DNA of 64,000 bases, taken from assembly GCF_000423365.1 (NCBI RefSeq), contig NZ_AUHV01000003.1, positions 806,001 through 870,000 on the forward strand, in the 5' to 3' direction. Made by a program: the position numbers and the translations under genes. Below, one piece after another: positions 46,037-55,491 of the stretch. The number at the start of each line of letters is the position of its first letter. Position 1 is the first letter of the stretch. This stretch comes from Maritalea myrionectae DSM 19524 (lineage in GTDB: Bacteria; Pseudomonadota; Alphaproteobacteria; Rhizobiales; Devosiaceae). A model generated the notes under the pieces. That model ran no database searches and was not told where the DNA came from. It saw only the letters and a list, made by a program, of their open reading frames with translations.

Positions 46037-46124
46037 TGTTTGTGATGTCAATTGGTTTACACATTAAATAAGGGCGCCTTCCGAGGAAGACGCCCCAAAA
46101 TTGGAGTGATGCGCGATGGTTACG

Positions 46125-47198
46125 CTATTTTTTAACCAGCCCCGCGTCTAGCAATTGCTGGAACATCTTTTCCAGCGCCGGTTCAACCGGCTGATAGCTC
46201 AAGCCCAATTTCTCTTTTGATTTAGAATTGTCTGCCGCCCAGGGGTGATTGATGTTCTTCGCCACCATTTCGCGCGTCAGCGCCTTGTTGGCCATCGGCC
46301 CAATCAACCACACCATCCATTTCGGCAAATAGCCTTTCGGAAACGGATATTTGTCGCCAAACTTTTTGCGCAGCACTTCGCCGATAAACAGGAAATCATG
46401 CGTTTCTTTCGAGACAATATGACGTCCCTCGGCATTTTCGATAAAGCCGGCCAGCAAATGTGCCTCAGCCACATCGCGCACATCCACCATGCCAATTTCC
46501 ATTTTCGGCACCCCCATCTTGAAGGTGCCATCGCCTGCCTGCTTCATGAAGTTAAACGATTCTGAGGTTTGGGTTTTGGCGGTACCTGGACCAACAATCA
46601 AAGACGGGTTGATGGTGACCAACTTCCAACGGTCTTGCGCCGCAGCCATTTCCCACGCGGCTTTTTCCGCTTCAACTTTGGAAAAAGAATAGGACTGGTG
46701 ATCAAGGCGAGAGGTCGTGTTCCAATCATCTTCGGTCAATGTCTGGCCAGGGGATTGCGCCACATCCACCGCATCACCATAAATTGCCGCGCACGAACTC
46801 GTCACCACAACGCGTTTGACGCTGTCAGTGCGATTGGCTGCGCCAAGCACATTGCGGGTGCCTCTCACCGCCGGGTCCACCAAATCTTTTTGCGGATCGG
46901 TCACCTCTGAGGTGAAGGGCGACGCCGTATGCATCACCACGTCACATCCCTGAATGGCCTCATCAAAGCTGCCTTCATCCAGCAAATCTGCTTTGAAATA
47001 TTTGATATCACCGGGCAAACTGGCCGCCATATCATCAAGATGCGCAATCTTTTGCTTGTTGCTTGGGTCGCGAACCGCTGCATGAACAGTTTTCCCCTCC
47101 TCCAACAAACGTTTCACAATCCATCCGGCCAAATAGCCCGTTGCACCCGTTACCAAAACAGGTGCCGTGGATGAATAATCTGGTGTGGGTTGGGACAT
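46125..47198 (-). CDS. extended SDR oxidoreductase (dihydroflavonol-reductase-like)
   Basis: NAD(P)-dependent protein of 357 aa: Rossmann motif VTGATGYLAGWIV, TASPF, SSCAAIYGD, and the active-site YSFSKVEAEKAAW (YxxxK). It resembles plant-type dihydroflavonol reductases and bacterial aldehyde or ketone reductases, so the natural substrate is open. ATG at 47198 has GGAGA 6 nt upstream. It is divergent from a TetR gene and shares paired operator arms with it. Confidence 0.87.
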   Translation of the reverse strand: MSQPTPDYSSTAPVLVTGATGYLAGWIVKRLLEEGKTVHAAVRDPSNKQKIAHLDDMAASLPGDIKYFKADLLDEGSFDEAIQGCDVVMHTASPFTSEVTDPQKDLVDPAVRGTRNVLGAANRTDSVKRVVVTSSCAAIYGDAVDVAQSPGQTLTEDDWNTTSRLDHQSYSFSKVEAEKAAWEMAAAQDRWKLVTINPSLIVGPGTAKTQTSESFNFMKQAGDGTFKMGVPKMEIGMVDVRDVAEAHLLAGFIENAEGRHIVSKETHDFLFIGEVLRKKFGDKYPFPKGYLPKWMVWLIGPMANKALTREMVAKNINHPWAADNSKSKEKLGLSYQPVEPALEKMFQQLLDAGLVKK

Positions 47199-47240
47199 TT
47201 TCATTCTCCAATTTAGCTTTCGGTTGCCACTGGTCAAAAT

Positions 47241-47296
47241 ATGTAATCAGGTGTATACATAATTCATCCGCGCAATAAGTCAACACCTGATTACAT
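47241..47296. promoter_or_regulatory. paired TetR operator arms in the SDR/TetR divergent region
   Basis: ATGTAATCAGGTGT (47241-47254) and its exact complement ACACCTGATTACAT (47283-47296) are inverted around 28 bp, with centres 42 bp apart (about four helical turns). The right arm ends 4 bp before the tetR ATG. The left arm continues into TATACAT. Confidence 0.7.
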
Positions 47297-47300
47297 AACA

Positions 47301-47873
47301 ATGACCTCATCTCAAAAACCAGTCCGCAAACGCAACGCCGAAAAAACCCAGCAAGCAATCCTCGCCGCTGCTCAGCAGACCTTTTTTGAAAAAGGCTATG
47401 ATGGGGCTGGTACGCGCCAAATCGCTGATCGGGCCAATGTGAATGTGGCTTTGATCAATCGTTATTTCGGATCAAAAGAGGGTTTGTTCCAACAAGCCAT
47501 CCTGCCCGAACTCAATATCGACTTTATGCTGGAAGGCGACATGACCGACTTCGGTCAACGGGTGGCGGAGATGTTTGCGGCCAAGACGGGCGAAAAAGAT
47601 TTCGATCCGGTCATCGCGCTTTTGCGCGCCTCAACCAGCAAGGAAGCCATTCCCATGCTGCGCCAAACGGTGGAAGAACAGATCATAAAACCTTTGGCCG
47701 CAAGGCTCGAAGGCGATTCAACGCATGAACGCGCCAGCCTGATCATCACCCAGCTTACAGGCTATGATCTACTGAACCGCATAGTAAATGTGCAAACCAC
47801 CAGCTCAAACGGTGCCGACGATATGACCCGGCTTTTGGCAAAGACAATTCAGGATTTGGTGGATGTGGTCTAA
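47301..47873 (+). CDS. TetR-family transcriptional regulator
   Basis: Regulator of 190 aa with N-terminal HTH (QQTFFEKGYDGAGTRQIADRANVNVALINRYFGSKEGLF in two parts) and a C-terminal dimer/ligand domain. It is divergent from the SDR gene. The inverted 14-bp arms in the 102 bp between them suggest it represses both genes, probably released by a carbonyl or xenobiotic ligand; the ligand is inference. The stop overlaps the convergent 47870 gene by 4 bp. Confidence 0.9.
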   Translation: MTSSQKPVRKRNAEKTQQAILAAAQQTFFEKGYDGAGTRQIADRANVNVALINRYFGSKEGLFQQAILPELNIDFMLEGDMTDFGQRVAEMFAAKTGEKDFDPVIALLRASTSKEAIPMLRQTVEEQIIKPLAARLEGDSTHERASLIITQLTGYDLLNRIVNVQTTSSNGADDMTRLLAKTIQDLVDVV

Positions 47874-48688
47874 TCAAACTCAGGCAGTGCCTGCCCAATA
47901 GAACCGCCAACCCGCAAGGGTTGGATTGAGGTGCAGAGCCCGGTGCGGTTATCGGTTTCGATGACGACACCGCAAACGCTGGGGTCGACATCAGCCGGGG
48001 TAAACCGTTCGCGGGTCATGCCGGTGACAAACCGGTTCACCGGCTCTTCCGCATCCATGCCGATCACACTGTCATAATCGCCGCACATGCCCGCATCACT
48101 CATCAACCCGGTGCCGCCTTTCAGCACCCGATGATCAGCCGTTGGAATGTGCGTATGCGTGCCCACAACAAGGCTGGCCCGACCATCTAAAAACTGGCCC
48201 ATGGCCTGCATTTCAGACGTCGCTTCGGCGTGGAAGTCGACGATCACCGCGTCGGCCACATCGCCCAATGGGCAATCTGCAATGGCCTTTTCAACCGCAT
48301 AAAACGGATCATCAATCGGGTTCATAAATACACGGCCAAGGGCATTGACCACCAACACGCGCTGACCATTTTGCGCCTCATAAAGCATGGCACCGCGGCC
48401 CGGCGCGGCGTCGCTCATATTAATCGGGCGCAACAAGCGGTTGTCGCGTGCGATCACCCCAAGCGTTTCGCGTTGATCAAAGGCGTGATCGCCCAGCGTC
48501 ACCATATCGGCACCCGCTTCCAACAAACATTCAAAATGCTTTTCGGTCAGCCCCCGTCCGTGAGAGGCGTTCTCGCCATTGATGATCACAAAATCAAACT
48601 GATAGCGGCGCTTTAGATCCGGCAGATGGTCTGTCACTGCCCGTCGGCCAGATCGGCCCATCACATCGCCCAAAAACAATATCCGCAT
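47870..48688 (-). CDS. YmdB-type metallophosphoesterase
   Basis: Phosphoesterase of 272 aa of the TIGR00282/YmdB family. Seen: N-terminal FLGDVMGRSGRRAV, NGENASHGRG, LGDHAFDQRE, DFHAEATSE and GTHTHIPTAD. Relatives hydrolyse cyclic nucleotides such as 2',3'-cAMP. It lies 9 bp downstream of the 5-FCL gene on the same strand, an arrangement common in this order. Confidence 0.9.
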   Translation of the reverse strand: MRILFLGDVMGRSGRRAVTDHLPDLKRRYQFDFVIINGENASHGRGLTEKHFECLLEAGADMVTLGDHAFDQRETLGVIARDNRLLRPINMSDAAPGRGAMLYEAQNGQRVLVVNALGRVFMNPIDDPFYAVEKAIADCPLGDVADAVIVDFHAEATSEMQAMGQFLDGRASLVVGTHTHIPTADHRVLKGGTGLMSDAGMCGDYDSVIGMDAEEPVNRFVTGMTRERFTPADVDPSVCGVVIETDNRTGLCTSIQPLRVGGSIGQALPEFD

Positions 48689-48697
48689 ATATGCGCC

Positions 48698-49303
48698 CTA
48701 TTCGGCAGCGCTAAAGCGCCGTACTCCGTTTTCCGTAACCACCATATCCAAGGGCACATCATGCGTGTCACGCGGCAGATGGTCAAATTCCTGCACGCCA
48801 AAGGCGTAGCCCACCAATAAGGGCTTTTGCGGCCAGGAGGCAAGGCTGCGATCATAATATCCGCCGCCATAGCCAAGCCGCGTGCCTTCTTTGTCAAACC
48901 CCAAAAGCGGCGTCACCACAATGTCGGGGATAACTTTTTGTGCCGTTTCCGGCGGCGCGAGCGTGTTAAAGCCATTGGGCACCAAAGGATCAGTCGGCGA
49001 CCAAAGCCGCATTTCCAGTGGCAAACCGCGCCCCATCACCACAGGCAAACACACTTTGTGCCCGTCATCCATAAAATGGCTGAGCAATGGCGTGCAATCC
49101 AGCTCATCGCGGATGGCCCAATAAATGGAAATGGTTTGCTCAAATGGCACAGGCACGGCAGCGATAAAGGTCTCAGCAGCGGCGCGCGCAGCCTCTTTTC
49201 GAAATGAGCTCGACAGCCCGCCACGCTTTTCATGCGCTTCGGTGCGCAAGGCGGCCTTGCGGGCATCAATCGCCTCTTTTTCGTCGACAGTTTGTTCGCT
49301 CAA
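48698..49303 (-). CDS. 5-formyltetrahydrofolate cyclo-ligase
   Basis: Enzyme of 201 aa converting 5-formyl-THF to 5,10-methenyl-THF with ATP. The family signature LGYGGGYYDR and the preceding LLGFDKEGTR are clear, and the N-terminal basic helix and length fit. It lies directly downstream of 6S RNA, the same arrangement as ygfA/fau next to ssrS in other proteobacteria. Confidence 0.93.
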   Translation of the reverse strand: MSEQTVDEKEAIDARKAALRTEAHEKRGGLSSSFRKEAARAAAETFIAAVPVPFEQTISIYWAIRDELDCTPLLSHFMDDGHKVCLPVVMGRGLPLEMRLWSPTDPLVPNGFNTLAPPETAQKVIPDIVVTPLLGFDKEGTRLGYGGGYYDRSLASWPQKPLLVGYAFGVQEFDHLPRDTHDVPLDMVVTENGVRRFSAAE

Positions 49304-49321
49304 TCTTGTCGCCCCATTAAT

Positions 49322-49474
49322 TAAGTGCCGCCCTGGCCGTCGGAAAACTTGACCCTGGAACCTACAAAAGTAGGTGGGCGCCGTATGAAAAAGCCCACGA
49401 GCCTAATCAGTGACAGCTCCCTTAAGGATCGGTAAGGCCCCGTGGATGCTAGTTTCCGGCACGAACCGGGCAGC
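49322..49474 (-). ncRNA. ssrS: 6S RNA
   Basis: The stretch between zapA and the 5-FCL gene carries alphaproteobacterial 6S RNA landmarks on the minus strand: a closing stem with TGCCCGGTTCGTGCCGG, TAGCATCCACGGGGCCTTACC, the central bubble region near GGAGCTGTCACTGATT, GCTCGTGGGC, then CCACCTAC and GTAGGTTCC. A TATATC box at 49481-49486 places the 5' end near 49474. Length about 153 nt fits. 6S RNA binds housekeeping RNA polymerase. Ends are approximate. Confidence 0.9.
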
Positions 49475-49539
49475 GGGTTAGATATAGTGAAGACAAGGGC
49501 AAAACGAAACCCCAAATCATCACTTTCGATAAATTTGGA

Positions 49540-49914
49540 TTAAGCGTCTTTTTCAGCGTCGAGTTCTAGCTGTTTCGCAAGGGTTTCCACGCGCTCGGCA
49601 ATCATCATCACCTGATTGGCAAAGTTCTCTTCCAATTGATCACGATCAGCAATCAGATTGTTCGATTTTGCTGAAAGCTGTTCCAATGCGCTCTTCGCAT
49701 TTTTCAACTCATCTTCCAGCGCCTTCATGTCATCCATAACGGTGATTGCGGCCATCACTGTCAGCCGCACATCACCCACTTCGCCAAATTCCGATTTTAG
49801 CCCTTCTACGTAGGTTGAGAACCGATCCGCCAAACCACGCACATGGCCTTCTTGACCATCTTCACACGCCATGCGGTATTTGCGTCCATCAATTTCAACC
49901 TGAATCTCAGCCAT
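49540..49914 (-). CDS. zapA: cell division protein ZapA
   Basis: Protein of 124 aa: an N-terminal ZapA domain (IQVEIDGRKYRMACEDGQE) and a C-terminal coiled coil. It promotes FtsZ bundling at the division site. It follows DUF4164 by 14 bp and precedes 6S RNA, the usual order in this group. Confidence 0.92.
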   Translation of the reverse strand: MAEIQVEIDGRKYRMACEDGQEGHVRGLADRFSTYVEGLKSEFGEVGDVRLTVMAAITVMDDMKALEDELKNAKSALEQLSAKSNNLIADRDQLEENFANQVMMIAERVETLAKQLELDAEKDA

Positions 49915-49928
49915 AAATCTTAGTCCCG

Positions 49929-50216
49929 CTACGCCTCATCTTCCCCATTCAGGGCAACTTGAACTTTTTCCATCGCCCGCATAATGCGCGCCGACACGTC
50001 TTTGGCAGATTCCTCCACCGTCCGCGCATAGGCCCGGGTTTCGTCCAGTTCGCTGGCCAACCGCGATCGATCTGTTGCCAGATTTTGCACCTGATGCTCG
50101 ATATTGCTGGCATCACGCACTTTGGTTCTCGCATGGTGTGCCAAGCGCTCCAGCCGATCCAACGCTGTATCTAGCCGCCGATTGGCGTCTTCAATTGAAT
50201 ATTTTTGCTCGCCCAT
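49929..50216 (-). CDS. DUF4164 coiled-coil protein
   Basis: Protein of 95 aa, largely alpha-helical coiled coil (DALDRLERLA...HQVQNLATDRSRLASELDE). It resembles DUF4164, a small family next to zapA in rhizobia; a division-related partner role is plausible. It is divergent from tkt with 219 bp between (50217-50435). Confidence 0.85.
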   Translation of the reverse strand: MGEQKYSIEDANRRLDTALDRLERLAHHARTKVRDASNIEHQVQNLATDRSRLASELDETRAYARTVEESAKDVSARIMRAMEKVQVALNGEDEA

Positions 50217-50377
50217 AATCGTCCAACACTCAAGAATAGGTATGGCTACCTACGCCGAACTTTATTTTGATTCTCATCGATGTATAGCTAAAAGCTCACC
50301 TAAAAGACCATATTCGACTAGCTTTGTACAATAAGTTTGGCGAAATTGGGGGAATTGACTCCAAAGGAGTACCTGCT

Positions 50378-50407
50378 ATGAGTGCGCCAATAAATATCTT
50401 GCTTTAG
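50378..50407 (+). CDS. candidate leader micro-ORF upstream of tkt (9 codons)
   Basis: ATG at 50378 opens a 9-codon frame (MSAPINILL) with AAGGAG 8 nt upstream, a better ribosome site than that of tkt, whose ATG is 28 nt after the stop. It could be a leader peptide or a spurious match. No conservation can be checked here. Confidence 0.35.
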   Translation: MSAPINILL

Positions 50408-50435
50408 CAAACGATCAACTCGGGGCAGCATTTAA

Positions 50436-52415
50436 ATGACTGATCTAGCCAAAACAAGCGCAATGGCCAATGCAATTCGCGCACTCTCTATGGACGCGGT
50501 TCAAAAAGCCAATATCGGGCATCCAGGCATGCCCATGGGCGCAGCCGACATTGCGACGGTCTTGTTTACCAAAATCATGAAATTCGACCCCAAAGCGCCA
50601 AACTGGCCCGATCGGGATCGTTTTGTGCTTTCAGCCGGTCACGGCTCCATGTTGCTTTATTCTGCCCTGCACCTGCTCGGCTATGAAGATATGACCATGG
50701 AGGAAATCAAGAATTTCCGCCAACTCGGCTCTAAAACCGCTGGTCACCCTGAATATGGCCACGCTACGGGCATCGAAACAACAACAGGCCCACTTGGCCA
50801 AGGCATCTCCAATGCTGTTGGCATGGCCATGGCGGAAGCCAAAATGGCAGCCGACTTTGGCGACGATCTGGTTGATCACTATACTTACGCCATCGCTGGC
50901 GATGGGTGCCTGATGGAAGGCATCAGCCAGGAAGCCATCACTTTGGCAGGTCACCTCAAGCTGAATAAGCTGATCGTAATTTGGGACGACAATGACATCA
51001 CCATCGACGGTAAAGTGTCTTTGTCTGACTCCACCGATCAACATGCGCGCTTCCGTGCCGCCGGTTGGCACACCATCGCAGTAGACGGCCATGATGAGGA
51101 CGCGGTTGAAAAGGCTATTCTTGAAGCCCAGAAATCTGACAAGCCCACCATGATCGCCGCAAAAACCGTGATCGGCTTTGGCGCACCAACAAAAGCAGGC
51201 ACATCCGCTGCCCACGGCGCGCCCTTGGGTGACGAAGAAATCGCTGGCGCCCGCGCCGCCCTTGGCTGGGATCACCCACCATTTGAAATTCCTGAAGAAG
51301 TGTTGGACGCATGGCGCTTGGCTGGCTGTCGCTCCACAAAACACCGCACCGCTTGGGAAGAACGTTTAGCTGAAAAAGATGCTGACACACGTGGCGAATT
51401 TGAACGTCGCTTGAGCGGCGAACTGCCATCAAACTTTGCGTCTGTTGTTAAAGACTTCAAGCACAAGCTGGCCGACGAGAAGCCAAAGATCGCTACCCGC
51501 GTGGCCTCCAACAAGGCGCTCGACGTGATCAATGGCATTATGCCGGAAATGTTTGGCGGCTCAGCTGATTTGACCGGGTCCAACAACACCAAGTCGGGCG
51601 AGCAAGGCATTTTCACTGCTGAAGACCGCTCTGGCAATTATGTTTATTACGGCATTCGTGAGCACGGCATGGCCGCAGCCATGAACGGCATTGCGCTGCA
51701 TGGCGGCCTGATTCCTTACGGCGGCACCTTTATGGTGTTCACCGACTATTGTCGCCCATCCATCCGTTTGGCGGCCTTGATGGGCATTCGCTCCATCTTT
51801 GTGATGACCCACGATTCAATCGGCTTGGGTGAAGATGGCCCAACCCACCAGCCTGTAGAGCATTTGACTGCCCTGCGCGCCATTCCAAACCTTTCTGTGT
51901 TCCGCCCGGCGGACGCAACCGAAACACTGGAATGCTGGGAATTGTCGCTTAAGCAAAAAGACAAGCCATCCATTCTGTCCCTGACCCGTCAGGGCGTGCC
52001 CGCAGTGCGCACCGAATTTAATTCGGAAAACCGCTGTGCCAAAGGGGCCTATGTGCTCAAGGGCAATGAAGATGCTGATGTGGTGCTGTTTGCCTCCGGT
52101 TCAGAAGTGTCCGTGGCTATGGATGCTGCCAAAGAGCTTGAAAATCAAAAGGTCAGCGTGCGCGTTGTGTCTGTGCCATCCATGGAATTGTTTGAACAGC
52201 AATCCAACGATTATAAGGCGCAAATCTTTGGCAACGCCAAAGCGCGCGTCGCCGTTGAAGCAGGCATTGAGATGAGCTGGCAGAAATTCTTGGGCCCAAC
52301 AGGTAAATTTGTTGGCATGGATTCTTTCGGTGCAAGTGCGCCGGGCAACCAACTGTTTGAACACTTTGGTATTACGGCCAAAGTCGTGGTTGATGCCGCA
52401 CTTTCCCAACTCTAA
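50436..52415 (+). CDS. tkt: transketolase
   Basis: TPP-dependent enzyme of 659 aa of the pentose phosphate and Calvin-type pathways. Seen: N-terminal [16 protein letters not shown], the TPP motif [11 protein letters not shown]...WDDN, the middle domain [10 protein letters not shown], and the C-terminal [20 protein letters not shown]. It heads tkt-gap-pgk. The thiamine genes elsewhere in the window supply its cofactor. The ATG has only a weak SD (GGGG 11-12 nt upstream). Confidence 0.96.
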   Translation: MTDLAKTSAMANAIRALSMDAVQKANIGHPGMPMGAADIATVLFTKIMKFDPKAPNWPDRDRFVLSAGHGSMLLYSALHLLGYEDMTMEEIKNFRQLGSKTAGHPEYGHATGIETTTGPLGQGISNAVGMAMAEAKMAADFGDDLVDHYTYAIAGDGCLMEGISQEAITLAGHLKLNKLIVIWDDNDITIDGKVSLSDSTDQHARFRAAGWHTIAVDGHDEDAVEKAILEAQKSDKPTMIAAKTVIGFGAPTKAGTSAAHGAPLGDEEIAGARAALGWDHPPFEIPEEVLDAWRLAGCRSTKHRTAWEERLAEKDADTRGEFERRLSGELPSNFASVVKDFKHKLADEKPKIATRVASNKALDVINGIMPEMFGGSADLTGSNNTKSGEQGIFTAEDRSGNYVYYGIREHGMAAAMNGIALHGGLIPYGGTFMVFTDYCRPSIRLAALMGIRSIFVMTHDSIGLGEDGPTHQPVEHLTALRAIPNLSVFRPADATETLECWELSLKQKDKPSILSLTRQGVPAVRTEFNSENRCAKGAYVLKGNEDADVVLFASGSEVSVAMDAAKELENQKVSVRVVSVPSMELFEQQSNDYKAQIFGNAKARVAVEAGIEMSWQKFLGPTGKFVGMDSFGASAPGNQLFEHFGITAKVVVDAALSQL

Positions 52416-52457
52416 TTTACGCAAAAATTTTCCTTCCCTCGCATTTGGAGAACAAAA

Positions 52458-53465
52458 ATGGCAGTACGGGTAGCAATTAACGGTTTTGGTCGCATCGGCC
52501 GCAATGTGTTGCGTGCGATCATCGAATCTGGACGCACCGACATCGAAGTCGTCGCGATCAACGATCTGGGACCAGTGGAAACCAACGCCCACTTGATCCG
52601 CTATGACAGTGTGCACGGCAAATTCCCAGGTGAAGTTAAAGTTGACGGCGACACCATCGACGTTGGCCGCGGCCCGATGAAAGTTTATGCCATCCGTGAT
52701 CCAAAAGAATTGCCTTGGGGCGAATTGGACATTGATGTGGCCATGGAATGTACCGGCATCTTCACCGCCCGTGACAAAGCTGCGATGCACCTGGAAGCCG
52801 GCGCAAAGCGCGTGTTGATTTCTGCACCAGGCGCCAATGCCGACATCACTGCTGTTTATGGCGTGAACCATGACCAGATCACAGCTGAGCATAAAGTGAT
52901 CTCAAACGCATCATGCACCACCAACTGCTTGGCCCCATTGGCCAAAGTGTTGCACGAAAAAGTGGGCATCGAAAAAGGCATGATGACCACGATCCACTCT
53001 TACACAGGTGACCAGCCAACTTTGGACACCATGCATAAAGATTTGTATCGTGCCCGCGCCGCTGCCATGTCCATGATCCCAACATCTACGGGCGCGGCGA
53101 AAGCTGTTGGCCTTGTGTTGCCTGAACTGAATGGCAAGTTGGACGGCATGTCAGTTCGTGTACCAACACCAAACGTATCTGTTGTGGATTTGAAGTTCAT
53201 CTCTTCACGCGACACCACAGCTGAGGAAGTAAACGAGATCGTTAAAGCCGCTGCTGAAGGCGAGCTTAAAGGCGTGTTGGATTTTGATCCTGAATCAAAA
53301 GTTTCAATCGACTTCAACCATGATCCACATTCCTCAAACTTTGCGTCACAACAAACCAAAGTGATGGATGGCAATCTGGTTTCCGTAATGAGCTGGTACG
53401 ACAATGAATGGGGCTTCTCCAACCGCATGTCCGACATGGCGGTGGTTGTTGCCAAAACCATCTAA
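52458..53465 (+). CDS. gap: glyceraldehyde-3-phosphate dehydrogenase
   Basis: Enzyme of 335 aa: Rossmann start [16 protein letters not shown], catalytic Cys in [12 protein letters not shown], and the C-terminal [20 protein letters not shown] precedes the ATG. It is followed by a strong terminator, so pgk is not simply co-transcribed. Confidence 0.97.
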   Translation: MAVRVAINGFGRIGRNVLRAIIESGRTDIEVVAINDLGPVETNAHLIRYDSVHGKFPGEVKVDGDTIDVGRGPMKVYAIRDPKELPWGELDIDVAMECTGIFTARDKAAMHLEAGAKRVLISAPGANADITAVYGVNHDQITAEHKVISNASCTTNCLAPLAKVLHEKVGIEKGMMTTIHSYTGDQPTLDTMHKDLYRARAAAMSMIPTSTGAAKAVGLVLPELNGKLDGMSVRVPTPNVSVVDLKFISSRDTTAEEVNEIVKAAAEGELKGVLDFDPESKVSIDFNHDPHSSNFASQQTKVMDGNLVSVMSWYDNEWGFSNRMSDMAVVVAKTI

Positions 53466-53489
53466 GCATCAATTGCATTTCTAAATGTT

Positions 53490-53518
53490 GAAGGGGCCTT
53501 TTGAGGCCCCTTCTTTTT
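53490..53518 (+). terminator. rho-independent terminator of gap
   Basis: Perfect 10-bp stem GAAGGGGCCT/AGGCCCCTTC around TTTG, followed by TTTTT. Only about 50 bp remain to the pgk start. Confidence 0.88.
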
Positions 53519-53568
53519 AGCTATGATCGCAATCAACTGATTTGGCCCTTTTTCCAATGGGAAACAAA

Positions 53569-54768
53569 ATGACCGACTTTAAAAAACTCGAAGATTTCGA
53601 CTTCAACGGCAAGAATGTTTTGGTGCGCGTGGATCTGAATGTGCCCGTTGCAAATGGAATGGTGACCGACTCCACACGGATTGAACGGCTCGCCCCAACC
53701 ATGTCCTACATCATCGAACATGGCGGCAAGCCAATTCTGCTTTCCCATTTTGGCCGTCCAAAAGGCCAGGTGAATAAGGACATGTCATTGGCCGTTGTCG
53801 TGTCCGGCATCAAACAAGCGTTTGGCCAGCCTGTTGAGTTTGTCGACACGGATTGGACGGACGTGAGCGCCGCAAAAGATCAAATCGCCAAAGGCGCTGC
53901 GGGCACCATTTTCGTGATGGAAAACACCCGTTTCCATCCTGGTGAAGAAGCCAATGATTTGGCATTGGCCAAGCGCATGGCCAGCCTGGGCGATATCTAT
54001 TTGAACGACGCCTTCTCCTCTGCCCACCGGGCCCATGCCTCCACCGAAGCCCTCGCCCGCGAACTGCCCTCTGGCGCAGGTCGCGCGATGGAAGCCGAAT
54101 TGTCGGCCCTGCAAGCTGGTCTCGGCAATCCAAAAACACCTGTGGTCGCCATTGTGGGCGGCGCGAAAGTCTCCACCAAACTCGATCTGCTGGAAAATCT
54201 TTTGAAAAAGGTTGAAGGCTTGGTGATTGGCGGCGGCATGGCCAACACATTCCTGCATGCAGAAGGCGTAGATGTCGGCAAATCCTTGTGCGAAAAGGAT
54301 TTGGCAGAAACCGCCCGACGCATTTACGACAAATCGGCCGATGAAAATTGCGCCATTATTCTGCCTGTTGATGGCGTTGTGGCCTGGCACTTTGAAGCCA
54401 ACGCCCCCCACCGCACCTATGGCCTTGAAGCCATGGACAAAGAAGGCATGATTTTGGACGCCGGCGAAAAATCAATCGAGCGCATCAAAGGCGCAATTGA
54501 CGAAGCCAAAACTGTGATCTGGAACGGACCGCTGGGTGCGTTTGAGCTGGACCCGTTTGGCCACGCCACCATTGAAGTGGCCCGCTATGTGGCAGAACGC
54601 ACCAAGCAAGGCAAGCTGGTTTCTGTTGCAGGCGGTGGCGACACGGTGGCCGCCCTCGCCAAAGCTGGTGTGGTGAACGATTTCACCTATGTATCAACTG
54701 CAGGCGGCGCCTTCCTCGAATGGATGGAGGGCAAGCCCCTCCCCGGCGTCGAAGCGCTGAAAGCATAA
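53569..54768 (+). CDS. pgk: phosphoglycerate kinase
   Basis: Glycolytic kinase of 399 aa: RVDLNVPV, LSHFGRPKG, VGGAKVSTKLDLL, the hinge GGGMANTFL and the C-terminal AGGGDTVAALAK. ATG at 53569 (MTDFKKLED) gives the family N-terminus; upstream in-frame ATGs fall in the short gap after the gap terminator. It is followed by a bidirectional terminator. The usual next gene, fba, is displaced by an accessory block. Confidence 0.96.
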   Translation: MTDFKKLEDFDFNGKNVLVRVDLNVPVANGMVTDSTRIERLAPTMSYIIEHGGKPILLSHFGRPKGQVNKDMSLAVVVSGIKQAFGQPVEFVDTDWTDVSAAKDQIAKGAAGTIFVMENTRFHPGEEANDLALAKRMASLGDIYLNDAFSSAHRAHASTEALARELPSGAGRAMEAELSALQAGLGNPKTPVVAIVGGAKVSTKLDLLENLLKKVEGLVIGGGMANTFLHAEGVDVGKSLCEKDLAETARRIYDKSADENCAIILPVDGVVAWHFEANAPHRTYGLEAMDKEGMILDAGEKSIERIKGAIDEAKTVIWNGPLGAFELDPFGHATIEVARYVAERTKQGKLVSVAGGGDTVAALAKAGVVNDFTYVSTAGGAFLEWMEGKPLPGVEALKA

Positions 54769-54771
54769 AAC

Positions 54772-54803
54772 AAAAAGCCCCGCGAGATGCGGGGCTTTTT
54801 TTA
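54772..54803. terminator. bidirectional terminator of pgk and the tautomerase gene
   Basis: Stem AGCCCCGC/GCGGGGCT with loop GAGAT, A-rich on the left and T7 on the right. It serves both convergent genes and overlaps the tautomerase stop. Confidence 0.88.
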
Positions 54804-55004
54804 CTTTTGCTGCGCACGAAACGCGGTCACGGGCAGGCCGCCAATGCCCCAATTTTCCAACGGCACCTCGTCGATAACCACAAAGGTGGTCGCGGGATCT
54901 TTGTTCAGCACTTGCTGCAACAAATCGGTAGTGCCTTTGATCAGCGCCTTTTTCTGCGCTGCGGTGACGCCTTCATCGGTCACTTCAATATGAACGTACG
55001 GCAT
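54801..55004 (-). CDS. 4-oxalocrotonate-tautomerase-family enzyme
   Basis: Small tautomerase of 67 aa, beginning MPYVHIEVTDEG so that Pro becomes the catalytic N-terminal residue after Met removal. It ends with the family pattern WGIGGLPV. Members isomerise enol acids or dehalogenate small molecules; the substrate is unknown. It overlaps the upstream SnoaL-like gene at TAATG. Confidence 0.85.
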   Translation of the reverse strand: MPYVHIEVTDEGVTAAQKKALIKGTTDLLQQVLNKDPATTFVVIDEVPLENWGIGGLPVTAFRAQQK

Positions 55005-55420
55005 TAGCGCGCTCCTTTTTCAATGTGGAAAATTTTCGCCATGATTTTCCATGCGCCGTCTTCACGAACCAGCGTTAGAAAATCAATGAAGTTGGTGGCC
55101 CCGATTGTGCAACGCACTTGCGCAAATGCAGTATTTTCGCCCGCAAACTGAATTTGATCGATCGCATCGTGCCTCGCCTCGTTGCGTGAGGCAGGCGATT
55201 GCCGCTTGGCCAGCACCTCAAAATAAGTGGGCATGTCCCGATAAAGCAGCGGGCTTTCATCTGCGGTCGCGTAGATCGCCTTGGGATGGAAAAGCGTTTT
55301 GAACAACGCGACATCGCAATGATATAGCCCATCGAAATAGGCTTGAAGCACCGGCAATATCGCTGCAATCTGATCGCCCGGGGGGGCCTGATCGGTCTTG
55401 AGTGATGGAGTATGCTGCAT
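55004..55420 (-). CDS. NTF2/SnoaL-like protein
   Basis: Protein of 138 aa predicted to be a cone-shaped NTF2 fold: an N-terminal helix region (ILPVLQAYFDGLYHCDVALFKTLFHPKAIY), then beta strands ending in DFLTLVREDGAWKIMAKIFH. The pattern is typical of nuclear-transport-factor-2-like isomerases or lumazine-binding homologues; no catalytic residue can be assigned. It is co-transcribed with the tautomerase and divergent from the HxlR gene. Confidence 0.7.
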   Translation of the reverse strand: MQHTPSLKTDQAPPGDQIAAILPVLQAYFDGLYHCDVALFKTLFHPKAIYATADESPLLYRDMPTYFEVLAKRQSPASRNEARHDAIDQIQFAGENTAFAQVRCTIGATNFIDFLTLVREDGAWKIMAKIFHIEKGAR

Positions 55421-55491
55421 GATTTTTCCTTTGTTGGGGACAACGTCCTCAATCTAGACATCAGGTTTCCATTGACAACCCAGTAACTGAT

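Noticed and set aside
43796-47873. CPBP protease, sqr, SDR and TetR genes as a genomic island
   Set aside because: No integrase, transposase, tRNA-flanking repeat or clear composition change is visible; each gene has its own local control.
52101-52892. 263-codon minus-strand frame opposite tkt and gap
   Set aside because: It lies across the ends of two highly conserved genes with cysteine- and histidine-rich nonsense composition; shadow frame.
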